Counted from the stretch's first letter, positions 8,708-16,735 are shown. The stretch is DNA of 64,000 bases from Betaproteobacteria bacterium (GCA_016713125.1 JADJPT010000001.1:1-64000), one strand, 5' to 3'. Translations and numbers: made by a program. The notes: generated by a model not told the origin, from the sequence alone.

Positions 8708-9550
8708 TCAGGGGTTCAGCTGCTTGTAGGCGGCCGTGGCCACCGAGAGCAGGGCGTCCTTGTCGATGTCGGCCGAGGACATCGCGTAGCCCTGAGTGCG
8801 GTCTATCCAGTAGAACACGCCGACGTTGCCCTCGCGCTCGTAGCGAAAGGCCGTCTCGCCTTGATCGGCGACGCCGGTGCTCACATACAGGGTGACGCGC
8901 GTGCCGGCCTTGCACTGGTACATGAACTGCGCGACCGGCGGTGGCGTCGGGCTGCCTTCAGCGCCGGCCTCGCCGGGCAACAGGCGACCGCCCACCAGGC
9001 TGTAGCCGGCGGCTTCCAGCCTGGGGGCGCGCACCTGAGCGCCCAGGCGCTTGGACAGCCAGGCCACCAGGTGGGCTTCCTGGTCGGCGCCGACCTCGAC
9101 CGGGTGGCGCACCTCGGGCGAATAGGTGGCGTGCGCGACCGCGGCGCTGCGCGCCAGGCCGGGCGCGGCGCCGAGCGCTGCGGGGGTGTGCGCGGGCTGC
9201 AGCTGCCACCCGGCCAGGACGCCGACGGCGAGGCCGGCGCATGCGTAGCCGGCGGCGCGCGCATAGCTCGGCCAGCGCGGGCGAACCAGCGGGGCGGCGG
9301 ACTCGCCCGCCCGACCCTCGGCCGCCTCGCGCAGGCGCTCGGGCAGCGGCTCGTCGAGCACGCCGTCGTAGAGCGCGCGCAGTTCCTGGTTTTGGTGGCG
9401 CCATGCGGCGATGCGCTCGGCCTCCTCGGAATGCGCGGCCAGATAGGCTTCGACCTCGCCGCGGCGCGCCTCGGGCAACTGCCCGTCGACGTAGGCCAGC
9501 AAGTCGGCTTCGGTGAGCGGCGGCACGGCCTTGTCGTCCCCGCCACTCAT
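8708..9550 (-). CDS. Anti-sigma factor partner of the adjacent ECF sigma factor
   Basis: A 280-residue single-pass membrane protein. The cytoplasmic N-terminus (LTEADLLAYVDGQLPEARR, then an acidic helix with HSEEAERIAAWRHQN) is the RseA/ZAS-like sigma-binding part. One helix lies at about residues 98-118 (AAGYACAGLAVGVLAGW), and the rest is periplasmic, with a single Cys in FMYQCKAG. The start at 9550 is chosen because it overlaps the sigma stop by four bases (ATGA) and the family begins there; a longer upstream extension is antisense noise. It probably holds the sigma factor at the membrane until an envelope or oxidative signal arrives. Confidence 0.88.
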   Translation of the reverse strand: MSGGDDKAVPPLTEADLLAYVDGQLPEARRGEVEAYLAAHSEEAERIAAWRHQNQELRALYDGVLDEPLPERLREAAEGRAGESAAPLVRPRWPSYARAAGYACAGLAVGVLAGWQLQPAHTPAALGAAPGLARSAAVAHATYSPEVRHPVEVGADQEAHLVAWLSKRLGAQVRAPRLEAAGYSLVGGRLLPGEAGAEGSPTPPPVAQFMYQCKAGTRVTLYVSTGVADQGETAFRYEREGNVGVFYWIDRTQGYAMSSADIDKDALLSVATAAYKQLNP

Positions 9551-10047
9551 TTCACCACCTGCAGGCGCACCGAGGCAGGCGCGCCGTGCATCAGCGCGCG
9601 CAGCTTCTCGCGGCCACGCGACAGGCGCGACATCACGGTGCCGATGGGGATGCCCAGGGTCTGGGCGACTTCCGCGTAGCTCATGTCCTCGAGCGCGACC
9701 AGCAGCACGATCTCGCGCTGCTCGGCCGGCAGCAGCGCGAGCGAGCGCTCGAGGTCGCGCATCTCGATCGAGGCGCCCTGTTGCGCCGGAACACCCATCT
9801 CGGCGGCCTCGTCGTCGAGCGGGTAATGTTCGCGCGCGGCGCGTATCTGGTTGACGTGTACGTTGTGCATGACGGTGAACAGCCAGGCGCGCAGGTCCGA
9901 ACCCGGGCGCCACAAATGAAACTTCAGCCAGGCCCGCTCCAGCGTGTCCTGCACCAGGTCGTCGGCGCGGGCGCGGTCACCGACCAGCGCGCGCGCATAG
10001 CGGCGCAGGCGCGGGATCAGTTCGACGATGCGGTGGCGTTCATCCAT
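9547..10047 (-). CDS. ECF RNA polymerase sigma factor
   Basis: A 166-residue extracytoplasmic-function sigma-70 factor. Region 2 runs from about residue 10 to 80 and includes DDLVQDTLERAWLKFHLWRPGSDLRAWLFTVMHNV. Region 4 (about 108-158) includes LALLPAEQREIVLLVALEDMSY and the recognition helix around LGIPIGTVMSRLSRGREKL. It overlaps its anti-sigma gene by four bases. Preceding it by 39 bases is a small lipoprotein gene, and msrPQ follows, so the module probably responds to oxidative damage of the envelope. A candidate self-recognised promoter lies at 10518-10542. Confidence 0.93.
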   Translation of the reverse strand: MDERHRIVELIPRLRRYARALVGDRARADDLVQDTLERAWLKFHLWRPGSDLRAWLFTVMHNVHVNQIRAAREHYPLDDEAAEMGVPAQQGASIEMRDLERSLALLPAEQREIVLLVALEDMSYAEVAQTLGIPIGTVMSRLSRGREKLRALMHGAPASVRLQVVK

Positions 10048-10086
10048 CGGCGGGATTATCCCCGCCGATGGCCGAAACAGAACTCT

Positions 10087-10461
10087 TCAGGGCAATGCGA
10101 CTCGCCAGACCTTGTTGAACCCGTCGCCGGTCTTGTCGCCCGGCTTCTGGTCCTTGATCCACAGGTACAGCGGCTTGCCCTTGTAGGCCCACTGCCTGGT
10201 GCCGTCATCGCGCATGACCACGCTCCAGTCGCCGCTACTGCTGTCCGAGCTCGCCGCCATCAAGGGTGGCCAGTTTTTGGCGCAGGGCCCGTTGCAAGTG
10301 CTCTTGCCGCTGCCGGCCGAGTCCTTGTCAAAGGTGTAAAGGGTCATGCCCGCGTTGTTGGTGAGTACGCCGCCTGAGGTCTTTGCGGGCGCGGGACCCA
10401 TGGCGGCGCAGGCGCCGACCAGGAACGCCGCGAGGACCGCGAACACTGTTGCGAGTTTCAT
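10087..10461 (-). CDS. COG4315-type lipoprotein (secreted-repeat family)
   Basis: A 124-residue secreted protein with a lipoprotein signal (MKLATVFAVLAAFLVGAC, lipid Cys at 18). The mature part carries one copy of the Lipoprotein_15/COG4315 pattern: GGVLTNNAGMTLYTFDKD, then CNGPCAKNWPPL with a Cys pair, and YKGKPLYLW. The biochemical role of the family is unknown. It is the first gene of the ECF group, and genes of this family often accompany ECF sigma factors in proteobacteria. The frame is supported by codon use and the intact lipobox. Confidence 0.88.
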   Translation of the reverse strand: MKLATVFAVLAAFLVGACAAMGPAPAKTSGGVLTNNAGMTLYTFDKDSAGSGKSTCNGPCAKNWPPLMAASSDSSSGDWSVVMRDDGTRQWAYKGKPLYLWIKDQKPGDKTGDGFNKVWRVALP

Positions 10462-10517
10462 GGGTGCATCTCCTGTGCTTGCGGCGCTTCCCGAAGCGGG
10501 GCACCACTACTGCGGCA

Positions 10518-10542
10518 AACGTTGCCCACTCCCCGATATTCC
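10518..10542 (-). promoter_or_regulatory. Candidate ECF-type promoter for the lipoprotein/sigma/anti-sigma group
   Basis: On the minus strand GGAATA (10542-10537) is followed after 15 bases by CGTT (10521-10518). This resembles the GGAA(C/T) and CGTT elements of ECF promoters. It lies 57 bases before the lipoprotein start, a reasonable leader length. A related pair stands before the cytochrome b gene at 11847-11872. The assignment is by eye only. Confidence 0.4.
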
Positions 10543-10554
10543 ATCGTTGCAAAA

Positions 10555-10588
10555 ACGAAAGCCCCGAGGTTTCCACCCCGGGGCTTTG
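10555..10588 (-). terminator. Rho-independent terminator after the cytochrome c' gene
   Basis: A nine-base perfect stem (AAAGCCCCG at 10558-10566 with its complement at 10579-10587) with a twelve-base loop. On the minus strand it is followed by CGTTTTTG. It sits about 100 bases after the cytochrome c' stop and separates that operon from the ECF group. Confidence 0.75.
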
Positions 10589-10684
10589 CACGACCGCCAC
10601 TTCCACGCCCGATTCAGTCAAGCCTAGGGCGTGGGGGCGTCGAGGAGGGGCGCAGCCCCTCTTCCTGTCGCGCCTGCGTCCTGA

Positions 10685-11137
10685 CTAGTCGCGGCGATAC
10701 GCGTCGTGGCAGGCCTTGCAGCTTTGCCCGACGGCGCCGAACGCCGCCTTGACCGCATTCTGGTCGCCCGACTTGGCGGCGGCGGCGAGCTTGACGATTT
10801 CGGCCTGCATCTTGTCGGCGGAAGCCTTGAACTTGTCGCCTTCCTTGTAGATCTCGGGTTTGGCGCGCGTTTCCTTGACGTCCGCGGTGCTGGCCTGGAA
10901 ACCGTCCCAGGGCATCTTGGACAGGGTTTCGAGGAAGCCCGCGTTACGCGTCACGATGGCCGCGTCGTAGGGCGCCTTGCCCTGCACCATGGCGCCGATC
11001 GGGCCAAAGTACTTGGCGGTAAGCGTGAACGCCGCCTTGCGCTGCTTGACCAGATCCTCGGGCTTGGCCTGCGCGGCCGCGTCGAGTGCAACGGTGAGGC
11101 CGAGAGCGGCGATTGCCGCGATTGCTGCCTTCTTCAT
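10685..11137 (-). CDS. Cytochrome c' (class II cytochrome c)
   Basis: A 150-residue periplasmic heme protein. The signal peptide is MKKAAIAAIAALGLTVALDAAAQA (1-24). The single heme motif CKACH is at 140-144, close to the C-terminus, the class II layout of a four-helix bundle. Family members bind NO and CO at a five-coordinate heme and protect against nitrosative stress. It follows a cytochrome b561-type gene by 10 bases, so the pair probably forms a membrane-to-periplasm electron route or a co-expressed NO-defence unit (inference). Confidence 0.93.
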   Translation of the reverse strand: MKKAAIAAIAALGLTVALDAAAQAKPEDLVKQRKAAFTLTAKYFGPIGAMVQGKAPYDAAIVTRNAGFLETLSKMPWDGFQASTADVKETRAKPEIYKEGDKFKASADKMQAEIVKLAAAAKSGDQNAVKAAFGAVGQSCKACHDAYRRD

Positions 11138-11147
11138 GTGCGTCTCC

Positions 11148-11834
11148 CTAGAAAGGACGTTTCACGATCAGATACACGGCGACGAGCGCCAGCACGAACA
11201 GGCCCAGCGCCAGCCAGGAATTGGCGAAGCGCACAGCCGAACCCTTGGAACCCACGACCTCACCGTCGAACTTCTTCACACCGGTGAACATCGCGGCGAC
11301 GAGGTTTTCCTTCTTCACGAATACATGGAACAGCACCGCCAGCACGTGCAATCCGGCGCAGATCAGCAGGAAATCGAAATTCCAGCGATGGATGGTGGTG
11401 AGCCGGTCGGACAATTCCTTGGAGATCAGCGCCGTCAGCGGCCCCTCGGTGGCGATGTCGTCGTTGGCGAACAGTCCGGTCGAGGCCTGCAGCGCGAGCG
11501 AGCCCAGCAACACGACGACCATCCAGCCGCCCAGCGGGTTGTGGCCGACCGAGTGGGCAGGCGACCTGGACAGCAGCGCCCTGGCGAAATCGAACATGCG
11601 GCGCGGTCCGGCCAGGAAACTCGCGAAGCGCGCGTGCGTGCTGCCGGCGAAACCCCACAGCACGCGGAAGATCACCAGGGCCAGTACGGCGTAGCCCGCG
11701 TACATGTGCCAGACCATGGCGTTGCCGCCGGTCTTGCCGCTCCAGAACAGGAAGGCGAACAGGGCGAGCAGCGTCCAGTGGAACAGGCGGACGGGCACAT
11801 CCCAGATCTTGATGGCGTGTTTCGATTGGCTCAT
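11148..11834 (-). CDS. Cytochrome b561-family membrane protein
   Basis: A 228-residue di-heme b-type cytochrome with about four core helices plus a C-terminal fifth (205-225). Heme-ligand candidates are His in VRLFHWTLL, MVWHMYAGY and AGLHVLAVLFHVFV. It opens with IKIWDVPVRLFHW, the usual start of nickel/cytochrome b561-type quinol oxidoreductases that serve a dedicated c-type cytochrome, here the cytochrome c' gene 10 bases downstream. It is clearly a paralogue of the cytochrome b at 36919-37620 (shared HARF, VGHNP and ENLV.AMF segments). Confidence 0.9.
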   Translation of the reverse strand: MSQSKHAIKIWDVPVRLFHWTLLALFAFLFWSGKTGGNAMVWHMYAGYAVLALVIFRVLWGFAGSTHARFASFLAGPRRMFDFARALLSRSPAHSVGHNPLGGWMVVVLLGSLALQASTGLFANDDIATEGPLTALISKELSDRLTTIHRWNFDFLLICAGLHVLAVLFHVFVKKENLVAAMFTGVKKFDGEVVGSKGSAVRFANSWLALGLFVLALVAVYLIVKRPF

Positions 11835-11846
11835 TTCTGCTCCGGG

Positions 11847-11872
11847 AACAGCGCGGCCGGCCGGTTTATTCC
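11847..11872 (-). promoter_or_regulatory. Possible ECF-like promoter before the cytochrome b/c' pair
   Basis: GGAATA (minus strand, 11872-11867) and TGTT (11850-11847) are 16 bases apart, close to the pair before the ECF operon. The predicted start of transcription would be only a few bases from the ATG at 11834, which weakens the call. Chance occurrence is quite possible. Confidence 0.22.
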
Positions 11873-11904
11873 AGCCCGGCCCTCAGCTTGCGCAGCCGGC
11901 GCGG

Positions 11905-12980
11905 CTAAAGCGTGCCGTAGCTGTGCAACCCGGACAGGAACATGTTCACGCCCAGGAAGGCGAAGGTGGTGACCAGCAGGCCGACCAGCGACCACCAGGC
12001 CAGCACCGGGCCGCGCAGGCCCTTGGTCCGGCCCACAGCGCGCCGAGGATGGTGGCCACCGTGAAGAAGGCAAAGCCCACGGCGATCGACTTGTACATCA
12101 CGTCGTCGAGCACTTCGAGCGAGGGCAGGCGGCTGGCGAGGATGCCGCGTGCGGCAAGCAGGTAGGCGAAGGCGACCATGGCCGCCAGGGCGAACGCCCC
12201 GTAGCCGACGAAGTTGGCCGGCACGTGGATCTTCATCCACCACGACTGCAGCGCCGGCACCAGCGGCTGGATCTGATGCGCCTCGCGCTCGAACGTGTAC
12301 CAGAGCAGGAAGCCGATCGCCGCGGAGATCACCAGCAGCACGAAGGCGCCCATCTGGCGCGTGGCGTAGCGCCTTTCGTAATGCAGGTAGAGCAGCGCGG
12401 TGATCAGCGAGAACAGCACGAAGACTTCGTACAGGTTGGAAACCGGGATGTGGCCGACGTCCGGCCCGATCAGGTAGGACTCGTACCAGCGCGTCAGCAG
12501 GCCGACCAGGCCCATCAGCGTCGCCGACCAGGTGAGGCCCGTGCCGGTGGACAGGGCGAAAGCCGAGCGCGACAGCAGCCCGACCCAATAGGTGGCCGTG
12601 GCGGCGAAGTACAGTGCGCACATCCACAGGATGGCCGACTGGCTGGAGATCAGGTACTTCAGCAGGAACGCCTGGTCGGCGCGCGCGAGTTCGCCGCGAT
12701 ACAGCCAGATCGAGAACAGTGAGAGCGCGAACGCGCCCAGCAGCAGAGCGCGGAACGGCTTCCAGGCCCAGCCCATCCACACGAAGGTCGGCACGCTGCA
12801 GACCAGAATGGCTTTCTCGTAGACGTCCATGAAGGCGCCGAAACGCTGCAGCGCATAGGCCGCGCCCAGCGCGAGGACGGCGGCGTACAGCCAGTCGAAC
12901 CAGCCCAGGCGCTTCAGCAGGGACGCGGGCTCCCCGGGCGTGGGCTGCGGTGCGGCGGACTGCGGATGTGCGAGTTCCAT
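11905..12980 (-). pseudogene. ccsB: ccsB (ResC-type cytochrome c synthase subunit), disrupted: WWD segment deleted and frame shifted
   Basis: With ResB, this membrane protein moves heme to the outside and attaches it to apocytochromes c (System II). Residues 1-317 read normally from the ATG at 12980 to LGALWA, with several membrane helices. The true C-terminus (AWWSLVGLLVTTFAFLG ... HSYGTL) is in another frame, from about 12024 to the stop at 11905. Between them lie only five bases (12025-12029). In the family this gap carries the tryptophan-rich WGxxWxWDxxE heme-handling motif, about 33 residues. Joined length is about 356 codons against about 390 expected. Either a real deletion or an assembly collapse; as written the gene cannot make a working protein. 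Confidence 0.85.
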
Positions 12981-13020
12981 TGCGGTGCCTCTCTTGTGGT
13001 GTGCGCCGTGCGCCCTGCGC

Positions 13021-15069
13021 TCAGCCGGAGCCGAGCAGCCGCGCCAGGCTGTCGCGATGGCGCTCGAACTCGCGTTCGAAGTCGAGCGTCTTGCGGTTGC
13101 ACTGCATGGCGAACACGGCCTCGCCGTCCCCGGCCAGCAGCCAGGCGCGACGTTCGCGAATGTACAGCATCGAGAACACGCCGAGTATCAGCAGCGCGCA
13201 TCCCAGGTAGACGATGTTGCGGCCGGGCGAGCGGGTCATCTGGAACACGCTGGCCTTCACCTCCTCGAAGGTGTCGAGCTTCAGGTAGACGGGCACGCCA
13301 TAGAAGAAGCTGTCGGAGACGGCGTTCAGGCCGTCCTGCACGAAGCGGCTGCGCTCCGGGCTCGACTCCAGCGCCGGCAGGCCGTCCTTGGCGCGCATCG
13401 CCTGCCAGGCCTCCCAGGCCGCCCCCTGCAGCACGCGCAGATAGATCTCCGCTGCGGCCTCGCGCTCACCCTCGGGCACGGCGCGCTCGAGAAATTCGGC
13501 CACCGCCTGGTAGCCGCGCAGGGCGAAAGTCTCCAGCGTGCGCTCGGCCGACTCGGCCAGGCGCTCGCGCATGGTCTGCGACACCGCGTCGTTGCTGGCT
13601 GCGGTCTTGGCGAAACGGCGTGCGATCTCGGCACGACGCCCGGCGTCGAGCAGCCCTGCGCGCAGGCGCAGGAACTCGTCGAGCTCCAGCTTCTCGTCGA
13701 GCGGCAGGCGCATGTAGCGGAACGGCTCGGCCGGGGTTTCGCGCATGCCCGAAAGCAGCACGAAACGCCCCTCGAGGAGCACCGGCATCTGGTAGTTGTG
13801 GTATTCGCGCGCCTGGCCGGCGGCGTCGCGCAGCTTGTAGGTGTACGAGGGGCCGACGTTGCGCAACTCGCGCTTGGTCACGCCTTCGCTGCCGCTGCCC
13901 ATCTGGCTGCGGATGCGTCCGAACAGGCCGCGCGCGTCCTTGTCTTCCTTGCCCGCGGCCCCCTGGCCCGCACCCTCCACCGCCGAGAGGTTTTCGACGT
14001 TGATCGGGCGGAAGGTGGACAATTCCAGCCGGTAGGTCTGACCGTCGTACTTGAGCTCCGAGGCCTCGCCGATGCGCGATTCGTAAGCCAGGGCCTTTGC
14101 CTGCGGCGCGAGCAGGTGGTGCCCGGAGAGCTTTACGCGCGTGCCGCCGTCGTCGAAGCTGGCCTGATATACCGCGATGCCGCGATGGATCAGCGGCTTG
14201 TTGACCTCGATGCGCGATTCGAAGGATTTGCCGGTATCGCGGTCGGTGACGATCACATCCGAGGCGAACAACTTGGGCTGGCCCGTCGAGTAATGCTCGA
14301 TGTGGAACTTCTTCAGCGACAGCGTGAAGGGCAGCTCCTGGACCAGGATGCCCTCGCCCATGCTCAGCACGGTGACCGAAGAGGAACTGCCTTCGGGGAT
14401 CAGCGTGTTGCCGCGGAACGAGAGGTTGTCCGCGTCGAGACGCGCCGTGGCCGGCACCTCGGAGAGCAACACGCCGCCGTCGACGGGCTTCTTGTCGCCG
14501 AAGGCGAGCTTGAGCTGCATGGGCACGTTGGAATCGAGCAGCCCGCCCACGCAGATCGCGACGATGGCCGTATGCGTGAGCAGATAGCCGATGCGGTTCG
14601 CGCTGCCGGCTTTGGCGGCCAGCAGCGCGCCCTCGGGGGCGCGACGGAACACGTAGCCCTGGCTGCGCAGGTAGCCCTCGGCGCGCGCCAGCGCGTCCGC
14701 GGCCGGCAGGGCGCTGGCGAAGGCGGCGTGGTGGGGCATGGCGCGCATCGAGCTCTCGCGCATGTTTTCGCGAAAAGTGCTCATCTGCCTGAGCATGCCG
14801 GGCGCATTCCGCCAGATGCACACAGAGGTCGACAGCACCAGAAAGGCCATGATGGCGATGAACCAGGGCGCGTTGTACACGGAGTACAGGCCGGCCAGCT
14901 CGAAGACGCGGAACCAGAATGGGCCGAACTGGTTCAGGTAATTGGCGAACGGCTCGTTCTGCTTCAGCACCGTGCCGACCACCGAGGCGATGGAAACCAG
15001 CGTCAGCAAGCTGATCGCAAAACGCATCGAGCTCAGCAGTTCGACGAAGCGCAACCCTGCGGATTTCAT
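13021..15069 (-). CDS. resB: ResB, cytochrome c biogenesis (System II)
   Basis: A 682-residue membrane protein that works with CcsB to deliver heme and reduced apocytochrome to the assembly site. It begins with the family pattern ELLSSMRFAISLLTLVSIAS, has about three N-terminal helices, a large periplasmic domain (about 190-610), and a final helix (NIVYLGCALLILGVFSML) followed by a cytoplasmic tail. Full length, with no frame break. It lies 40 bases before the damaged ccsB and 96 bases after the cytochrome c4 stop, separated from c4 by a terminator, so resB-ccsB probably has its own promoter. Confidence 0.94.
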   Translation of the reverse strand: MKSAGLRFVELLSSMRFAISLLTLVSIASVVGTVLKQNEPFANYLNQFGPFWFRVFELAGLYSVYNAPWFIAIMAFLVLSTSVCIWRNAPGMLRQMSTFRENMRESSMRAMPHHAAFASALPAADALARAEGYLRSQGYVFRRAPEGALLAAKAGSANRIGYLLTHTAIVAICVGGLLDSNVPMQLKLAFGDKKPVDGGVLLSEVPATARLDADNLSFRGNTLIPEGSSSSVTVLSMGEGILVQELPFTLSLKKFHIEHYSTGQPKLFASDVIVTDRDTGKSFESRIEVNKPLIHRGIAVYQASFDDGGTRVKLSGHHLLAPQAKALAYESRIGEASELKYDGQTYRLELSTFRPINVENLSAVEGAGQGAAGKEDKDARGLFGRIRSQMGSGSEGVTKRELRNVGPSYTYKLRDAAGQAREYHNYQMPVLLEGRFVLLSGMRETPAEPFRYMRLPLDEKLELDEFLRLRAGLLDAGRRAEIARRFAKTAASNDAVSQTMRERLAESAERTLETFALRGYQAVAEFLERAVPEGEREAAAEIYLRVLQGAAWEAWQAMRAKDGLPALESSPERSRFVQDGLNAVSDSFFYGVPVYLKLDTFEEVKASVFQMTRSPGRNIVYLGCALLILGVFSMLYIRERRAWLLAGDGEAVFAMQCNRKTLDFEREFERHRDSLARLLGSG

Positions 15070-15091
15070 GGGATCAGGTGGGCACCCAAAG

Positions 15092-15122
15092 AAAAAGGGG
15101 CGGACAATCCGTCCACCCCTTG
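15092..15122 (-). terminator. Rho-independent terminator after the cytochrome c4 gene
   Basis: Arms AAGGGGCGGAC and GTCCACCCCTT pair with one mismatch around a five-base loop; on the minus strand the stem ends in a run of five T. It stands between cytochrome c4 (stop at 15166) and resB (start at 15069). Confidence 0.72.
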
Positions 15123-15165
15123 CTTGACTGCGTAAGCGGCGCGAGGTTCCGCGCCGCGCGCATGT

Positions 15166-15807
15166 TCAGCGCAACGCCGCCGCGTATTCGGCGACCGCCT
15201 TCATCTCGCGCTCGGTCATGCGTTCGACCACGCCGCGCATCATTCGGTTCGGGTCGTTGGCGCGCTGCCCGGACTTGAACAGCTTGAGCTGGGCTTCGAT
15301 GTACTCGGCGTACTGTCCGGCGAGGCGCGGGTACTGGGCAGGCACGCCCATGCCGTCCGGACCGTGGCAGCCGGCGCAGGCGGCGATGCCGGTGGCGGCG
15401 TTGCCGCCGCGCCAGAGTCTCTGGCCTTCGGCGACCAGATCCTTGTCCTTGGCGACGGCCGGCTTGAGCTTCTGCCCGGCGTAGTACGCGGAGAGGTTCT
15501 TCATGTCCTCGGCCGAGAGATTGGCCACCATGCCGGCCATGACGCCGTTTTCACGCTCGGCCTTCTTGCCGCCCTGGGCCTTGAAGTTGACCAGCTGCTT
15601 GTGCAGGTACTCAGGGATCTGGCCAGCCAGTTTTGGATTGATCGGCGCGACGCTGTTGCCGTCGGCGCCATGGCAGGCCGCACACACCTGGGTGGCGATG
15701 GCCTGACCCTTGGCCGTGTCGGGCTTGGCCGCCGCTTGGGCCATTGCCGAGGCGGCGGAGAAGCTCAGTGCAGCCGTGCCGGCGAGCAGCGCCAGGACTC
15801 GAATCAT
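15166..15807 (-). CDS. Cytochrome c4 (diheme)
   Basis: A 213-residue diheme periplasmic cytochrome that carries electrons from the bc1 complex to terminal oxidases. The signal peptide runs from MIRVLALLAGTAAL to AMA. The two c-type domains have heme motifs CAACH (42-46) and CAGCH (144-148), with Met ligands expected in VMAGMVANL and NRMMRGVV. ATG 15807 is preferred over ATG 15819 because GGAG lies six bases before it. It is divergent from engB; c4-engB-hemB next to resB-ccsB is a common betaproteobacterial order. Confidence 0.93.
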   Translation of the reverse strand: MIRVLALLAGTAALSFSAASAMAQAAAKPDTAKGQAIATQVCAACHGADGNSVAPINPKLAGQIPEYLHKQLVNFKAQGGKKAERENGVMAGMVANLSAEDMKNLSAYYAGQKLKPAVAKDKDLVAEGQRLWRGGNAATGIAACAGCHGPDGMGVPAQYPRLAGQYAEYIEAQLKLFKSGQRANDPNRMMRGVVERMTEREMKAVAEYAAALR

Positions 15808-15866
15808 TGATTTCTCCATCGATACCGGTCGAAACCCGTTATTCTATAACACTTTCCGGTACCTCC

Positions 15867-16490
15867 ATGCCCCCTTCCCCGGCGTTCTCCCAGGTCGAGT
15901 TCCTGATTTCCGTGGCGGATCTCGACGGCCTGCCCTCGGACGACCTGCCCGAAGTCGCCTTCATCGGCCGCTCCAACGTGGGCAAGTCCAGCGCACTCAA
16001 CGCGCTGGCCAACCGCAAGCGCCTGGCCTTCGTCAGCAAGACTCCGGGCCGCACCCAGTTGATCAACTTCTTCACGCTGGGCCCGCATGCGCGCCTGGTG
16101 GACCTGCCGGGGTATGGTTACGCCAAGGTGCCGCTGACGGTGCGGGACGCCTGGGGCAGACTGGTCGGCGGATACTTGGAAGTGCGGCCGCAGCTGATCG
16201 GCGTGGTGTCCATCATGGACGCGCGCCATCCCTTCATGCCGCTGGACCGCCAGTTGCTGGGCTGGCTGGCACAGTCACCGCTGCACGTACAGACGCAGCG
16301 CAAGCTGCTGGTGCTGCTGTCCAAGGCCGACAAGCTCACCAAGAGCGAACAGGGTCGCACCCTGCAGGCGGTGCAGCGCGAACTCAAGACCCTGGGGCTG
16401 CCCGGCGAGGCCCGGCTGTTCTCCAGCCAGACCCACCAGGGCGTCGATGAAACCCGCGAGCAGATTGAGGCTTGGCTCGCGGAGAAATAA
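15867..16490 (+). CDS. engB: EngB/YihA ribosome biogenesis GTPase
   Basis: A 207-residue GTP-binding protein needed for 50S subunit assembly. G1 is GRSNVGKS (34-41), the switch segment is SKTPGRTQLINFF, G3 is DLPG (79-82) followed by YGYAKVP, and G4 is SKAD. The start at ATG 15867 puts the family motif AFIGRSNVGKS at its normal distance; upstream frame continuation runs antisense through cytochrome c4. The intergenic TATAAC (about 15845) may be a promoter element. The stop codon overlaps the T-run of the minus-strand RNA described next. Confidence 0.95.
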   Translation: MPPSPAFSQVEFLISVADLDGLPSDDLPEVAFIGRSNVGKSSALNALANRKRLAFVSKTPGRTQLINFFTLGPHARLVDLPGYGYAKVPLTVRDAWGRLVGGYLEVRPQLIGVVSIMDARHPFMPLDRQLLGWLAQSPLHVQTQRKLLVLLSKADKLTKSEQGRTLQAVQRELKTLGLPGEARLFSSQTHQGVDETREQIEAWLAEK

Positions 16491-16591
16491 AAAGCCCCCG
16501 GTAAAGGGGATGGAACCGGGGGCGAAACGCCTTAAATGATTAAGGCAACCCGCTCAGGGAGGAGAAGCGGGAGACGACCTACATCGTCTGA
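16485..16591 (-). ncRNA. Candidate small RNA with anti-Shine-Dalgarno hairpin loop
   Basis: Read on the minus strand, this stretch makes four consecutive perfect hairpins. They are AGACGA/TCGTCT (16572-16589); CCCGCT/AGCGGG (16549-16571) with the 11-base loop TCTCCTCCCTG; GCCTTAA/TTAAGGC (16529-16546); and a nine-pair GC stem (16494-16523) followed by TTTTTATTT, a textbook Rho-independent terminator. The second loop holds CCTCC, complementary to the Shine-Dalgarno core. No reading frame fits. Small structured RNAs with anti-SD loops, including one toxic in E. coli, have been reported from Betaproteobacteria, and this looks like one. The terminator overlaps the end of engB. I see no convincing promoter. 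The rest of 16592-16693 holds only the hemB leader. Confidence 0.7.
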
Positions 16592-16735
16592 AGGTAAGAT
16601 TTCTCCGCCAAAGAAAAGTTCCCGAAATTTCTTGCAGCGCGGCATCGCCGGACCCAGCGCAAAACCCCCTAAACTTTTGCGGTCAAATACTCCATGAACA
16701 CTTACGGCAGCTTTCCTGCAGTGCGCATGTGACGC

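Noticed and set aside
7352..9679. 775-codon plus-strand frame opposite msrP and the anti-sigma gene
   Set aside because: Same composition bias; the minus-strand genes explain the region.
12940..15135. 731-codon plus-strand frame opposite resB
   Set aside because: ResB is intact and full length on the minus strand; the frame has no recognisable protein character.
16491..16735. Riboswitch or leader peptide for hemB on the plus strand
   Set aside because: The T-run and anti-SD loop make sense only on the minus strand, and the only short plus-strand frame is the interrupted hemB N-terminus itself.
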